Below are positions 5,400 to 14,209 of a DNA stretch of 55,858 nucleotides, piece by piece. Within the stretch, counting starts at the first letter, position 1. Each line of letters opens with the position of its first letter. Below the pieces are notes generated by a model. That model was not told where the DNA came from, did no database searches, and saw only the letters and a list, made by a program, of their open reading frames with translations. A program made the translations under genes and the position numbers. This DNA comes from Patescibacteria group bacterium (GTDB taxonomy: Bacteria > Patescibacteriota > Minisyncoccia > Phycocordibacterales > Phycocordibacteraceae): positions 1 to 55,858 of the forward strand of contig JAUPKX010000015.1 of NCBI GenBank assembly GCA_030837225.1. The letters run 5' to 3'.

Positions 5400-8300
5400 A
5401 TGGGACGCTTCATTCATCTCCATACCCACAGCCACTACAGCTTCCTCGAAGCCTTACCTAAGATACCCGAACTCGTGAAGGCGGCGAAAGATCAGGGCAT
5501 GGACGCACTTGGACTCACTGACGCTGGCAACATGCACGGCGCCATTGAGTTCTATCAGAAAGCACGTAAGGCAGGACTAAAACCTATCTTTGGTGTCGAT
5601 GCATACGTCGCCTCGCGGTCCCGAACTGACATGAACGATGTGAAGCGCTCGCGCCTCGTCCTCCTTGCAAAAGACAATGCGGGGTACAAGAACCTGATGA
5701 AACTTGTAACGCGTTCTTTTCTTGAAGGCTTCTATGAGAAGCCGCGCATGGACAAAGAGATCCTGCGCGAACACAAGGACGGCTTAATTGCCATTATCCC
5801 CTCATTCGCGGGCGACGTTGCACAGGCACTGAAAGCTGGAGACCGAAACGGTGCAGCTGCATCCCTTGCCGAGTATGTGAGTATCTTCGGCGCAGACAAT
5901 CTCTACCTCGAGATATCACACCACCCGAAAGTTGAGGGACACCCCGGGCGCATGCGGGCAATCCAGGAACTCGCCGCGGCCGCTGGGGTGCCCGTTGTTG
6001 CACAACACGATGTGTACTACCTGAAGCCAGAAGATCGCGAGGCAACTGAAGTGATGCGCCGAATCGCGCACGGCAACAAAGGGGACGCAAACCAAGAAGA
6101 GGACTTCTCCTTTGTTACAGAAACACAAATGCGTGAGTGGTTTCCTAAGGACGCCGTAGATGCATCGGGCGAGATTGCTGACCGCTGTGAGGTATCCATG
6201 GAACTTGGGAGCTGGAACTTCCCTGAAGTTATTCTCCCGGAAGGTGTTACTCACGCCGAAGAGCTTCGGAAGAAAACCTACGACGGTTTGTCTATGCGCG
6301 GCATGGAACGTACTGAAGAGGTTGAGACGCGTATGGAGTACGAGCTCGATGTCATTATTTCGAAAGGATTCGCGCCCTACTTCCTTGCGGTGTCAGACCT
6401 CCTTACCTTCGCGAAATCTGCAGGCATCATGTCAACAACACGTGGCTCGGCTGCAGGGTCCCTCGTCTCCTACCTCTGCGGCATCACGAACGTCGATCCC
6501 CTTTTCTACAAACTTCCCTTCGAGCGCTTCCTTAATCCAGAACGTCCGAAGGCACCAGATATCGACATGGACTTTGCCGACAACCGTCGCGACGAAATGA
6601 TCGCGTATGCCAGACGGAAGTATGGCGAAGACAAAGTAGCGCAGATCGGAACGTTCGGTACCCTCATGGCGCGTGCCGCCGTGCGCGACGTCTCGCGAGC
6701 CCTTGGCCACGCGTATCGTACCGGCGACCGCATTGCAAAACTCATTCCTCTTGGAAGCCAGGGATTCCCGATGACCATCAAGCGCGCACTCGAGCTTGAG
6801 CCGGAACTTAAGCAGCTCTACGAGGAAGACGACGATGTGAAGGAGATCATAGACCTGGCCCAACGAATTGAAGGCTGTGTCAGGCATACGGGCGTGCACG
6901 CAGCCGGTGTGGTTATAGCACCAACTCCTTTATGGGAATGGACCCCGATCCAGTTCGATCCGAAGAATCCGGAAAAGCGCATCACGCAATTTGATATGCA
7001 TGCCGTTGAGGACGCAGGACTTCTTAAGTTCGACTTCCTCGGTATTAAGAACCTTGCCATCCTCTCAGACGCCGTGGAGCGGGTGCGGGTATCCCGCGAC
7101 ATATGGATTGATATTGAGAACATTTCCATAGACGATCCAAAGACGTTCGCGATGCTTGCGCGCGGCGAAACGGAAGGCACCTTCCAGCTAAACGGTTCCG
7201 GTATGACGCGCTACTTGAAGGAACTCCAACCGACAACCATTCACGACATCAACGCGATGGTGGCCTTGTATCGTCCGGGCCCAATGGAAACGATTCCCCA
7301 GTACATCGAGCGCAAGAAGAATCCTCGTCTCATATCCTTTATCGATGAACGTATGAAGGACTATCTCGACATGTCCTACGGACTTCTCGTGTACCAGGAC
7401 GACGTGCTCTTAACCGCCATTACACTTGGCGGCTATTCCTGGCTTGAGGCCGATACACTTCGCAAAGCTATGGGAAAGAAGATCCCCGCAGAGATGGAGG
7501 CGCAGAAAGAGAAGCTTATGAAGGGCTTCCAGGAATACGGAAAGTTAACTCCCGCGAAGGCTGCAAAGATCTGGACCCTGATCGAACCGTTCGCTGCCTA
7601 CGGATTCAACAAAGCACACGCTGCCTGCTACGGAAAAGTCGCGTACCAGACCGCCTACATGAAGGCGAACTATCCGGTTGAGTACATGGCCGCACTCCTC
7701 ACGGCGGACGCTGGAGACACGGAACAGATCGCGATCCTGGTTGCAGAAGCAGACCGTCTCAGCATCCCGGTCCTTCCACCGGACGTAAATGAGTCCGGTG
7801 CAGACTTCACGGTTGCAGGAGAGAACAAAGACACCATTCGCTTTGGACTCACTTCAATAAAGAACTTTGGCGAGGGTATTTCGCAGGCGCTCATCAGTGA
7901 GCGCGAGAAGAACGGACCATTCGCATCGCTGTCTGAATTCCTTTCTCGCATTGAATCGAGGAACCTAAACAAGAAGTCTCTGGAAAGTCTTATTAAGTCT
8001 GGTGCACTCGATACGCTTGCCGGAGAGAACCGTGCGCATCTCCTCGCACACATCGAGACTATGCTCACCTTCCATCGCGAAGCAACCACAACGCCCTCGC
8101 AGGATTCCCTGTTCGCATTCGCTACACCAACACTGAACCTTCCCCAAGTTACAGGAGAGACATCGCTTACCGACAAGCTTCTGTGGGAGAAAGAACTTCT
8201 CGGCATCTATGTGTCGGGCCATCCACTTGATGCACATACCGACAAGACTGCGAAAGCCGGGCTGTCCATTGCCGAAATTAAGCACGACCCCAAAGCTGGT

Positions 8301-8543
8301 CTTACGGTTATCCTGCCTGTACTTGTAGACGAGGTGCGCACCCTGCTTACAAAGAAAGGAGAGAAAATGGCGTTTCTAAAAGTATCTGACAAATCAGACA
8401 GCATTGAAGGGGTTATCTTCCCGAAGACCTTCGCAGAGAAATCTGACATTGTGGTGCCGGGCACATGCCTACTTGTTAAGGCGAACGTCTCAGGCCGCAA
8501 CGGCGAGACCTCCCTTTCCATAGAGAACTTGAAGCGCCTATGA
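5400..8543 (+). CDS. dnaE: DNA polymerase III alpha subunit
   Basis: A 1,047-residue replicative polymerase; the start at 5400 opens the PHP domain (GRFIHLHTHSHYS). The reading frame is open further upstream but that part runs antisense to the pilin genes. The polymerase active site shows PDIDMDF at about residues 385-391 with two catalytic aspartates, and a third aspartate in KFDFLGIKNL at about 544. The HhH/beta-binding region and a C-terminal OB fold (LPVLVDEVRTLL..., GVIFPKTF) follow. It is about 110 residues shorter than E. coli DnaE. In the PHP domain the usual TDHGN motif reads TDAGN (A42), losing a metal-binding histidine, so intrinsic 3'-5' exonuclease activity is doubtful. No epsilon subunit is nearby. 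Confidence 0.97.
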   Translation: MGRFIHLHTHSHYSFLEALPKIPELVKAAKDQGMDALGLTDAGNMHGAIEFYQKARKAGLKPIFGVDAYVASRSRTDMNDVKRSRLVLLAKDNAGYKNLMKLVTRSFLEGFYEKPRMDKEILREHKDGLIAIIPSFAGDVAQALKAGDRNGAAASLAEYVSIFGADNLYLEISHHPKVEGHPGRMRAIQELAAAAGVPVVAQHDVYYLKPEDREATEVMRRIAHGNKGDANQEEDFSFVTETQMREWFPKDAVDASGEIADRCEVSMELGSWNFPEVILPEGVTHAEELRKKTYDGLSMRGMERTEEVETRMEYELDVIISKGFAPYFLAVSDLLTFAKSAGIMSTTRGSAAGSLVSYLCGITNVDPLFYKLPFERFLNPERPKAPDIDMDFADNRRDEMIAYARRKYGEDKVAQIGTFGTLMARAAVRDVSRALGHAYRTGDRIAKLIPLGSQGFPMTIKRALELEPELKQLYEEDDDVKEIIDLAQRIEGCVRHTGVHAAGVVIAPTPLWEWTPIQFDPKNPEKRITQFDMHAVEDAGLLKFDFLGIKNLAILSDAVERVRVSRDIWIDIENISIDDPKTFAMLARGETEGTFQLNGSGMTRYLKELQPTTIHDINAMVALYRPGPMETIPQYIERKKNPRLISFIDERMKDYLDMSYGLLVYQDDVLLTAITLGGYSWLEADTLRKAMGKKIPAEMEAQKEKLMKGFQEYGKLTPAKAAKIWTLIEPFAAYGFNKAHAACYGKVAYQTAYMKANYPVEYMAALLTADAGDTEQIAILVAEADRLSIPVLPPDVNESGADFTVAGENKDTIRFGLTSIKNFGEGISQALISEREKNGPFASLSEFLSRIESRNLNKKSLESLIKSGALDTLAGENRAHLLAHIETMLTFHREATTTPSQDSLFAFATPTLNLPQVTGETSLTDKLLWEKELLGIYVSGHPLDAHTDKTAKAGLSIAEIKHDPKAGLTVILPVLVDEVRTLLTKKGEKMAFLKVSDKSDSIEGVIFPKTFAEKSDIVVPGTCLLVKANVSGRNGETSLSIENLKRL

Positions 8544-8567
8544 TAGGGTCACTCAGGAGGAAATACT

Positions 8568-8726
8568 ATGGAACACAAACAAGGACTTGAACGTCAGCTC
8601 AAAGCACGGGTTGAGGCAATGCAGCGCGAGAAGCTTCAGAGCGGAGAGGTTCACTTGGATCCTGACCCAGCCGCAAATGCAGAGCTAACGGACTTCTCCC
8701 CTCCTGAATTCGGGAAAGGTACCTAG
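8568..8726 (+). CDS. Small acidic-basic protein, 52 residues, unknown function
   Basis: A short gene with an excellent Shine-Dalgarno site: AGGAGG at 8555-8560, seven bases before ATG. It encodes MEHKQGLERQLKARVEAMQR followed by a helical, charged segment, a DPDPAANAEL stretch and the end FSPPEFGKGT. There is no TM helix or known motif. It starts 24 bases after the dnaE stop and is followed immediately by a terminator (8727-8752), so it is probably the last gene of the dnaE transcript. The strong ribosome site and tight terminator are the evidence that it is real. Confidence 0.7.
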   Translation: MEHKQGLERQLKARVEAMQREKLQSGEVHLDPDPAANAELTDFSPPEFGKGT

Positions 8727-8752
8727 AATGGCGACTCACACGAGTCGCCATT
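8727..8752 (+). terminator. Hairpin terminator after the 52-residue gene
   Basis: A perfect 10-bp stem (AATGGCGACT/AGTCGCCATT) with a 6-base loop starts right at the stop codon and is followed by TCCGCTTT. The U tract is weak. Confidence 0.65.
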
Positions 8753-8803
8753 TCCGCTTTATGGTATAAAGCAGCCAGAAGCACTGTCTAGAAGGGAGAC
8801 GAC

Positions 8804-9124
8804 ATGGCTACCGAAGAAGAAACTACCCCCACTGCACGCGCGCTCGCGCTTCAGATGAGGTTCAGTGGAGCCCCACCAACCCTGATGCGGGAGTACGGGA
8901 TACGCGATTTCCGTGCACGTAAACCCCGTCTCTCGGGTAATCCCAGCTACCGGCGAGGCTATCACCTTGCCAGACAGCTGTCGCAGGATTTCCAGCGTTT
9001 CGTCGAGACTATCGAACGCGGCACTCCAGGAGTACGGGCAGGACGCGATTGCATGAGTTTTCTTATGCAGCGACAGTACGGGGGAAACCCTCCCGACCCT
9101 TGTCCCTGCTATACATGGACCTGA
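8804..9124 (+). CDS. Hypothetical basic protein, 106 residues
   Basis: An independent short gene with a ribosome site (GAAGGGAG) six to ten bases before ATG and a terminator five bases after its TGA stop. It starts MATEEETTPTARALALQMRF, continues with an arginine-rich middle (IRDFRARKPRLSG, SYRRGYHLARQLSQDFQRF) and ends in a Pro/Cys-rich tail (GNPPDPCPCYTWT). It is predicted soluble. No family is recognised. The gene lies between dnaE and thrS and is framed by its own terminator on both sides, so it is a separate transcription unit; a small nucleic-acid-binding role is conceivable from its charge but unsupported. Confidence 0.65.
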   Translation: MATEEETTPTARALALQMRFSGAPPTLMREYGIRDFRARKPRLSGNPSYRRGYHLARQLSQDFQRFVETIERGTPGVRAGRDCMSFLMQRQYGGNPPDPCPCYTWT

Positions 9125-9128
9125 AAGG

Positions 9129-9154
9129 CGGCGGCTCCCCAGAGCCGCCGTTTT
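9129..9154 (+). terminator. Intrinsic terminator after the 106-residue gene
   Basis: A perfect 9-bp GC-rich stem (CGGCGGCTC/GAGCCGCCG) with a 4-base loop is followed by TTTTCCTT. Confidence 0.88.
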
Positions 9155-9181
9155 CCTTATATATGTTATCCTCGTACGCAT

Positions 9182-10921
9182 ATGGCATCCCTCGAAGATA
9201 AGCGTCACACCCTCGCCCATTTACTCGCCGCTAGCGTGCTTGAACTCTATCCGGACGCCAAGCGCACTATCGGACCGGCTATTGATGACGGCTTCTATTT
9301 CGATTTTGAATTCCCAACCCACAAGCCTACCGAAGCAGACCTCGAACGCATTGAGGAAACCATGCGGGACATCCTCCCAGCCTGGACCGAGTTCACCCGT
9401 TCTGAACTCTCTGCAGAAGACGCAAAGGCAGAGTACAAGGACAACCCCTACAAGCAGGAACTCATCGACGAGTTCACGAAGGACGGACAGAAAGTTTCCT
9501 TCTACAAATCAGGAACCTATTCCGATCTCTGCCGTGGCGGCCATAGCGACAATCCAGCAAAGGATATTGCCCCTGATTCCTTTACCCTCTCGCGTATTGC
9601 TGGCGCATACTGGCGTGGAGACGAGAAGAACATCATGCTCACTCGTGTCTACGGACTCGCCTTTGAGACCAAAGAAGTACTCGATGCACATCTTCTAATG
9701 CTTGAAGAAGCCAAGAAGCGCGACCACCGCGAGATTGGCGAGCGTCTCGACCTATTTCATTTCGACGAATCGATCGGAAAGGGTCTCCCAATCTGGCTCC
9801 CAAAAGGCAACATCATAAAGGAGGAGCTTGAGGCATGGGCAAAGGAGACTGAGCGACAGTGGGACTACGAGCGCGTGACGACACCCATCATCACGAAGGA
9901 AGACCTCTTCTACACCTCCGGACACCTACCCCTCTACAAGGACAGCATGTACGCACCGATACAGATCGAGGATGCGAACTACTACATAAAGCCGATGAAC
10001 TGCCCGTTCCATCATCGTGCATTCGCCGCGCGTCCGAAAAGCTATCGCGACCTCCCGGTTCGTTATGCAGAATACGGCTGGTGCCATAGGTACGAGGACT
10101 CAGGAAGTCTTTTCGGCCTCATGCGCGTACGCGGCATGCAGATGAACGATGCGCACATCTATATCCAGAAAGAGGATGCGGTTGAGGAGTTTGTCCGCGT
10201 CATTAAGCTGCACGAGTACTACTACAAAGCACTCGGCATCGAGAACTACGAGATGGAGCTCGCACTTCGCGATCCTGCGAAGATGGATAAGTACCATGGC
10301 GACGAGGAGGACTGGATTGATGCAGAGCGCATGACAATCGAGGCCATGGAGAAGTCCGGCGTACCCTTCAAGATTGTAAACGAAGGTGCAGCATTCTATG
10401 GACCGAAGATGGACTTCCAAATCTACTCCTCGATTGGCAGGTCTTTCACCGCATCCACGAACCAGCTCGACCTCTTCATGGGCAAGCGCTTCGGTCTTGA
10501 GTACACCGATAAGGACGGTACAAAGAAGACGCCCGCAATCATCCACCGCGCACCGCTCGGCACCCATGAGCGCTTCATCGGCTTCTTAATCGAGCATTTC
10601 GCTGGCGCCTTCCCTACCTGGCTCTCACCGGTCCAGGTCCGTGTCCTTCCGGTTTCAGAGAAACACGCTGACTACGCAGCCTCGCTCCGAACCACTCTCA
10701 AAGACGCCGGCGTCCGTGTTGATGTTGATGCGAACGAATCACTTGGCAAGCGCATACGCGCCGCGAAGCAAGAGAAGCTTCCGTACGTGCTCGTTGTTGG
10801 AGACAAGGAAGTGGAATCGAATCAAGTATCCGTTGAAAGCCGGGATCGCGGCCAGGAAGGAGCTGTTGCGCTCAGTGAATTCGTACAGCGTGTGTCTCAA
10901 GAAATCAAAGACCGCATATAG
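9182..10921 (+). CDS. thrS: Threonyl-tRNA synthetase lacking the TGS domain
   Basis: A 579-residue class II synthetase that charges tRNA-Thr. It begins directly in the editing domain (HTLAH at residues 9-13; LCRGGHSDN carries the second Cys/His pair), so the TGS domain of about 60 residues found in E. coli ThrRS is missing. The core has motif 2 (WCHRYEDSGSLFGLMRVRG), motif 3 (LGTHERFIGFLIEHFAG) and the zinc ligands Cys in MNCPF, His in NDAHIY and His in IIHRAP. The C-terminal anticodon-binding domain starts near VRVLPVSEKHADY. The cognate tRNA-Thr(TGU) lies about 13 kb away. TATCCT nine bases before ATG suggests a very short leader. Confidence 0.97.
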   Translation: MASLEDKRHTLAHLLAASVLELYPDAKRTIGPAIDDGFYFDFEFPTHKPTEADLERIEETMRDILPAWTEFTRSELSAEDAKAEYKDNPYKQELIDEFTKDGQKVSFYKSGTYSDLCRGGHSDNPAKDIAPDSFTLSRIAGAYWRGDEKNIMLTRVYGLAFETKEVLDAHLLMLEEAKKRDHREIGERLDLFHFDESIGKGLPIWLPKGNIIKEELEAWAKETERQWDYERVTTPIITKEDLFYTSGHLPLYKDSMYAPIQIEDANYYIKPMNCPFHHRAFAARPKSYRDLPVRYAEYGWCHRYEDSGSLFGLMRVRGMQMNDAHIYIQKEDAVEEFVRVIKLHEYYYKALGIENYEMELALRDPAKMDKYHGDEEDWIDAERMTIEAMEKSGVPFKIVNEGAAFYGPKMDFQIYSSIGRSFTASTNQLDLFMGKRFGLEYTDKDGTKKTPAIIHRAPLGTHERFIGFLIEHFAGAFPTWLSPVQVRVLPVSEKHADYAASLRTTLKDAGVRVDVDANESLGKRIRAAKQEKLPYVLVVGDKEVESNQVSVESRDRGQEGAVALSEFVQRVSQEIKDRI

Positions 10922-10933
10922 TGCTACATAGAG

Positions 10934-10961
10934 AAAAGGCGCCGATTGCTCGGCGCCTTTT
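10934..10961. terminator. Bidirectional terminator between thrS and the surface-protein gene
   Basis: A stem AAAAGGCGCCGA/TCGGCGCCTTTT of 12 bp with a 4-base loop lies between two converging genes. A and T runs on both sides let it work in either direction. Confidence 0.9.
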
Positions 10962-10978
10962 CTCTTCTTTACTGATGA

Positions 10979-12970
10979 TTATCCTGCAACTATACCGAGG
11001 GCGCGCGTAAGCGCCATCTTCACACCGGTCATGCCAGCTGAGTAGCTGCCATCAACGGCCGTGGTGAGTGAAGCAACGAGGCGCTCCAAGTAGGATGAGT
11101 GGCATCCGTTGGTCAACTCCGCGATGTCAGGATGGCAGGTGGTGCCATCAATGCATGCACGGTATGCGTCGTCGAGTGCACACGCTGCATGCGAGACGAA
11201 CGCTTCAGTGTCCTCACCCTGGCGAGCCATGGAGCGGATCATACCGAAGACCGTATCGCGATCTCCGTTAAGGAGTGCGGCGACAAAGTCACGAACGTCT
11301 GCGTTCATAGGAGCGGCCACAGGGGCTGCTGCTGGAACGTAGCGTGCAGGAGCTGGCGCTACTGGAGCTTCCTCGCGAACAGACTGCATAACCTCCTGAT
11401 GTGTTGGTGCTGAGACAGGTGCCTCATGTACGTGCTTCTGCTCGATCTCACGGGAGAGACCCTTAACGATGTCGTCTATGGTGAGACCTTCGCCGGCAGC
11501 GAACGAACGGAATCCGTCATGTGCGCTGTAGCCCGTAGGCTTTGTCGGTGCTGCTGGTGCTGCGTGTGCGCTGTGCGCTAGTGCATGAGCAACAGGTTCG
11601 CTATGTCCATGGTCCGTAGGTGTAGCTGGCTCGCTATTAAGCGCCTGCTTCACGTTGCCACCGAAGCGCTTTGCGCGTCCGAAGGCGAATGGCACGGCAT
11701 TGAAGAGAACGAGGTATGCGAGTGCTGCACTCCAACCGATGAGCATGATCCAGTAGATCGCAGTTCCCATGGGACCAAGCTCGAGACCCGTGTACGGGAC
11801 CTCAGAGAGGTACACGAAGGAAAGTGGCTCTTCAAGTGGCTGCGTGAATGAGTCAAGGACAACACGTGGAGTGCGGCGACCGCCTCCTCCACCACCACCT
11901 CCACCTCCACAATTAGAAGTACAGGTAGGCGACTCGATAACCACCGCTACCTGACAGTTTGCATTCGATGGTGCGCCAGGAACGGTACCAATGTAGGTAG
12001 TGTCCGATGTCGGATTAACGACGACGGAACCCGTCGTGCCAGTCTTCGCACCGACGCCATTATTGATGTCGATACCTGTGGCGTTCGAGATTACCCATGA
12101 GAGCGTAACCGCTTCGCCAGAGGTGATACGTGTCTTATCTGCCGTAAGGCTGACACACATAGGTCCCTGCTGAATAGGCGTAACGGTGACGGTCGTCTGG
12201 CAGTTGACGCTTCCCGTAGCACCAGTAACGGTCGCTATATACGTGGTCGTCTGCGTTGGATTCACGATACGTGATCCTTCCGCGGTTGGCGTAACGATAC
12301 CAATGCCGTTATTGATTGAAATCGAAGTAGCGTTCAGGGTCTTCCATGTGAGGTTTACCGGGTCGCCACTGTTGATGACACTCGGAGTACCAGTAAGGAA
12401 CACACACTGCGCAGGTGGTGGCGGAGTCGAAGAGACTACGACCGATGCCTGGCAGTTAACTGAGCCGGTAGCGCCAGTAACAGTCGCAGTGTAGGTAGTG
12501 TTCTGTGTCGGATTGACGACGAACGTACCTGCCGCTACGGGTGTTACCGAACCAACACCATTATCGATCGAAATCGAGGTAGCGCTGCGGGTTTCCCACG
12601 CGAGCGTAACTGCCTGACCAGAGGTGATAGTACCCGGGGTTGCTGTAAGGAATACACATTCAGCGTTCTGCTCCACGACTGGTGGCTCCTCAGGAGGAGG
12701 AGGTACTGGGGGCACAGGAGGCGGAGGAGGCACCGGTGGAGTTGGTGGTACTGGGGGCGGAGGAGGAGGGGGTGGAGGAGGAGGGGGTGGTGGTGGCGCT
12801 GGCGGCGTGCAGCACGGAGGAAGCACCTGAGCCATGATGCGGTCAGGAGACGTCATACCGGTCGCAACTGCGAGTGCCATACCAACCGAAAGGGTCGCAA
12901 GCACGGCGAAAAGGCCCACAGCAATGGGGCGCGACTTCACGTACGTGATCTGCTTGTTGATTGATTCCAT
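10979..12970 (-). CDS. Membrane-anchored surface protein with three Ig-like repeats and a proline-rich stalk
   Basis: A 663-residue protein. An N-terminal TM/signal anchor (about 15-37) is followed by CCTPP and a stalk of nearly pure proline (about 56-96). Three tandem repeats of about 80 residues follow at about 104-180, 189-265 and 272-345. Each has one Cys near its start (ECVFL, QCVFL, MCVSL) and one near its end (VNCQ, VNCQ, ANCQ), probably a disulfide per Ig-like fold. A run of ten glycines (355-364) leads to a second TM helix (about 403-428) and a roughly 230-residue helical, Ala/Pro-rich cytoplasmic region. No LPXTG signal is present. It has its own promoter (12977-13005) and terminator. 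Function is probably adhesion or envelope structure. Confidence 0.85.
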   Translation of the reverse strand: MESINKQITYVKSRPIAVGLFAVLATLSVGMALAVATGMTSPDRIMAQVLPPCCTPPAPPPPPPPPPPPPPPPVPPTPPVPPPPPVPPVPPPPEEPPVVEQNAECVFLTATPGTITSGQAVTLAWETRSATSISIDNGVGSVTPVAAGTFVVNPTQNTTYTATVTGATGSVNCQASVVVSSTPPPPAQCVFLTGTPSVINSGDPVNLTWKTLNATSISINNGIGIVTPTAEGSRIVNPTQTTTYIATVTGATGSVNCQTTVTVTPIQQGPMCVSLTADKTRITSGEAVTLSWVISNATGIDINNGVGAKTGTTGSVVVNPTSDTTYIGTVPGAPSNANCQVAVVIESPTCTSNCGGGGGGGGGGRRTPRVVLDSFTQPLEEPLSFVYLSEVPYTGLELGPMGTAIYWIMLIGWSAALAYLVLFNAVPFAFGRAKRFGGNVKQALNSEPATPTDHGHSEPVAHALAHSAHAAPAAPTKPTGYSAHDGFRSFAAGEGLTIDDIVKGLSREIEQKHVHEAPVSAPTHQEVMQSVREEAPVAPAPARYVPAAAPVAAPMNADVRDFVAALLNGDRDTVFGMIRSMARQGEDTEAFVSHAACALDDAYRACIDGTTCHPDIAELTNGCHSSYLERLVASLTTAVDGSYSAGMTGVKMALTRALGIVAG

Positions 12971-12976
12971 ACCTAA

Positions 12977-13005
12977 TATATAACACGTTTGATAATTCTT
13001 GTCAA
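12977..13005 (-). promoter_or_regulatory. Promoter of the three-Ig-repeat protein gene, leaderless type
   Basis: The minus strand carries a perfect -35 TTGACA (13000-13005), a 17-base spacer, TATATA (12977-12982), then six bases (TTAGGT) and the ATG. This is the clearest promoter in the window and predicts a leaderless mRNA. Confidence 0.75.
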
Positions 13006-13054
13006 ATAGACTCCTCTACCACTTTCGTGGCGTACAAAAAATAGGGGAGGTTCC

Positions 13055-13082
13055 GGGTGGGTCGCTTGCAGGCGACCCACCC
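13055..13082 (-). terminator. Hairpin terminator after the secreted cysteine-containing protein
   Basis: A perfect 11-bp stem (GGGTGGGTCGC/GCGACCCACCC) with a 6-base loop is found eight bases past the stop of the 13090-14109 gene. The T run (TATTTTTTG) lies about 15 bases further on the minus strand. Confidence 0.65.
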
Positions 13083-13089
13083 ATTACCC

Positions 13090-14109
13090 TTAGCGTGGTC
13101 GAGCGAGACCGTTCATCACGGCTTCGTCCTCGCGATCGGATGCCCAGAACGTCAGGCCTCTGGGACCGTTCAACGTGAGCCCGTCAGCGACAACTTCGTC
13201 GCTTTCGTAATAGACCCGCGCGTGCCATTCACGCCCGATCCGCTGATAGTCCTGCTGCCAGCGAGTGCCGGAAGCGAAGGAACTCCCAACGACTTGGCCA
13301 TTCACCCTGAGTTTGAGGCACAGGACAAGCAGCTCGTCCGGAGACAGGCGGATTTGGTAGAAGCCGGGCGAGTCGAGCTGGATTTCTCCTTGCGCGACCT
13401 GCTGACGACCAAGCGATCGATTGACTGCTGTGAAGTCGCACGGACGGCCAACGCAGCCGTTCGGCACTTCTTGCCACACCGCACGAGGCGAATCGGGCTC
13501 GTAGAGCCGCGACACGCGACGGTAGGCGAAGCAAGGATCGTTTTCCCGGTTGTAGCGCGACCAGATGACCGAGGATTCCGCTGGGTTGCGGACCTCGATA
13601 TTCTCATAGACGCATTCCAGGTTCACTTCCATCCCGACGGGATTCGCGCAGTTTTGCGCGAGCACCGGGCGGCCCGTTTCCGGGTTCACCCATGCACATT
13701 CATTCCGGAGGAACGAGCGCGACATGCCGTTTACGTCGGTTTGTCCCAGAGTGCCGGACCGAAAAATGATCCGATCCATCTGGTACCTTCCCGAGATCGT
13801 ACAGTCAATGCGGAGGCTGCGCAGATATGCACCGAGGTTCTGGAGCGTCACGTTCCCTCTCGGGTCGTGCGCTCGGAAGGACTCGACGTAGTTTATCGGC
13901 GCAGCACACGAACCGTCTCTGCGGCACTTGGCCGCGTCGAGCATGGTCCTGCCAGTGGGATCGGTCGCGAGCGACCGCTCCACCAGCACAGCGATTTCCG
14001 TCGGCGACTGAGCGCCGTAGTAGTAGCCCTTGTACTGACCAGCCGAAGCTGGTCCAGCCACTGCCCATCCGAAGAAGAGCAGCGCGAGGGCGATGAGAAC
14101 GTTTCTCAT
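13090..14109 (-). CDS. Secreted cysteine-containing protein of unknown function
   Basis: A 339-residue protein with a clear Sec signal peptide (MRNVLIALALLFFGWAVAGP, predicted cleavage after ASA near residue 23). The mature part has about ten cysteines spread in pairs (KCRRDGSC, DCTISG, NECAW, NCANP, LECVY, GCVGRPC), many tyrosines and arginines, and no recognised enzyme motif. GGGGAG precedes the ATG, a classical ribosome site unlike the leaderless neighbours. Base composition looks more G+C-rich than flanking genes, which also explains a long open frame on the opposite strand. Together with the different ribosome-site style this hints at acquisition from another genome, but that is inference. 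Confidence 0.82.
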   Translation of the reverse strand: MRNVLIALALLFFGWAVAGPASAGQYKGYYYGAQSPTEIAVLVERSLATDPTGRTMLDAAKCRRDGSCAAPINYVESFRAHDPRGNVTLQNLGAYLRSLRIDCTISGRYQMDRIIFRSGTLGQTDVNGMSRSFLRNECAWVNPETGRPVLAQNCANPVGMEVNLECVYENIEVRNPAESSVIWSRYNRENDPCFAYRRVSRLYEPDSPRAVWQEVPNGCVGRPCDFTAVNRSLGRQQVAQGEIQLDSPGFYQIRLSPDELLVLCLKLRVNGQVVGSSFASGTRWQQDYQRIGREWHARVYYESDEVVADGLTLNGPRGLTFWASDREDEAVMNGLARPR

Positions 14110-14209
14110 TTTAGGTATCTCCCCTATTGCGCCGCCCCGATGGGGGGCGACTTGGTTAAAGGAACGTCTGGTCTAGTCTGCAATTGCAGCGACCTATCCG
14201 ACAGCGAAA

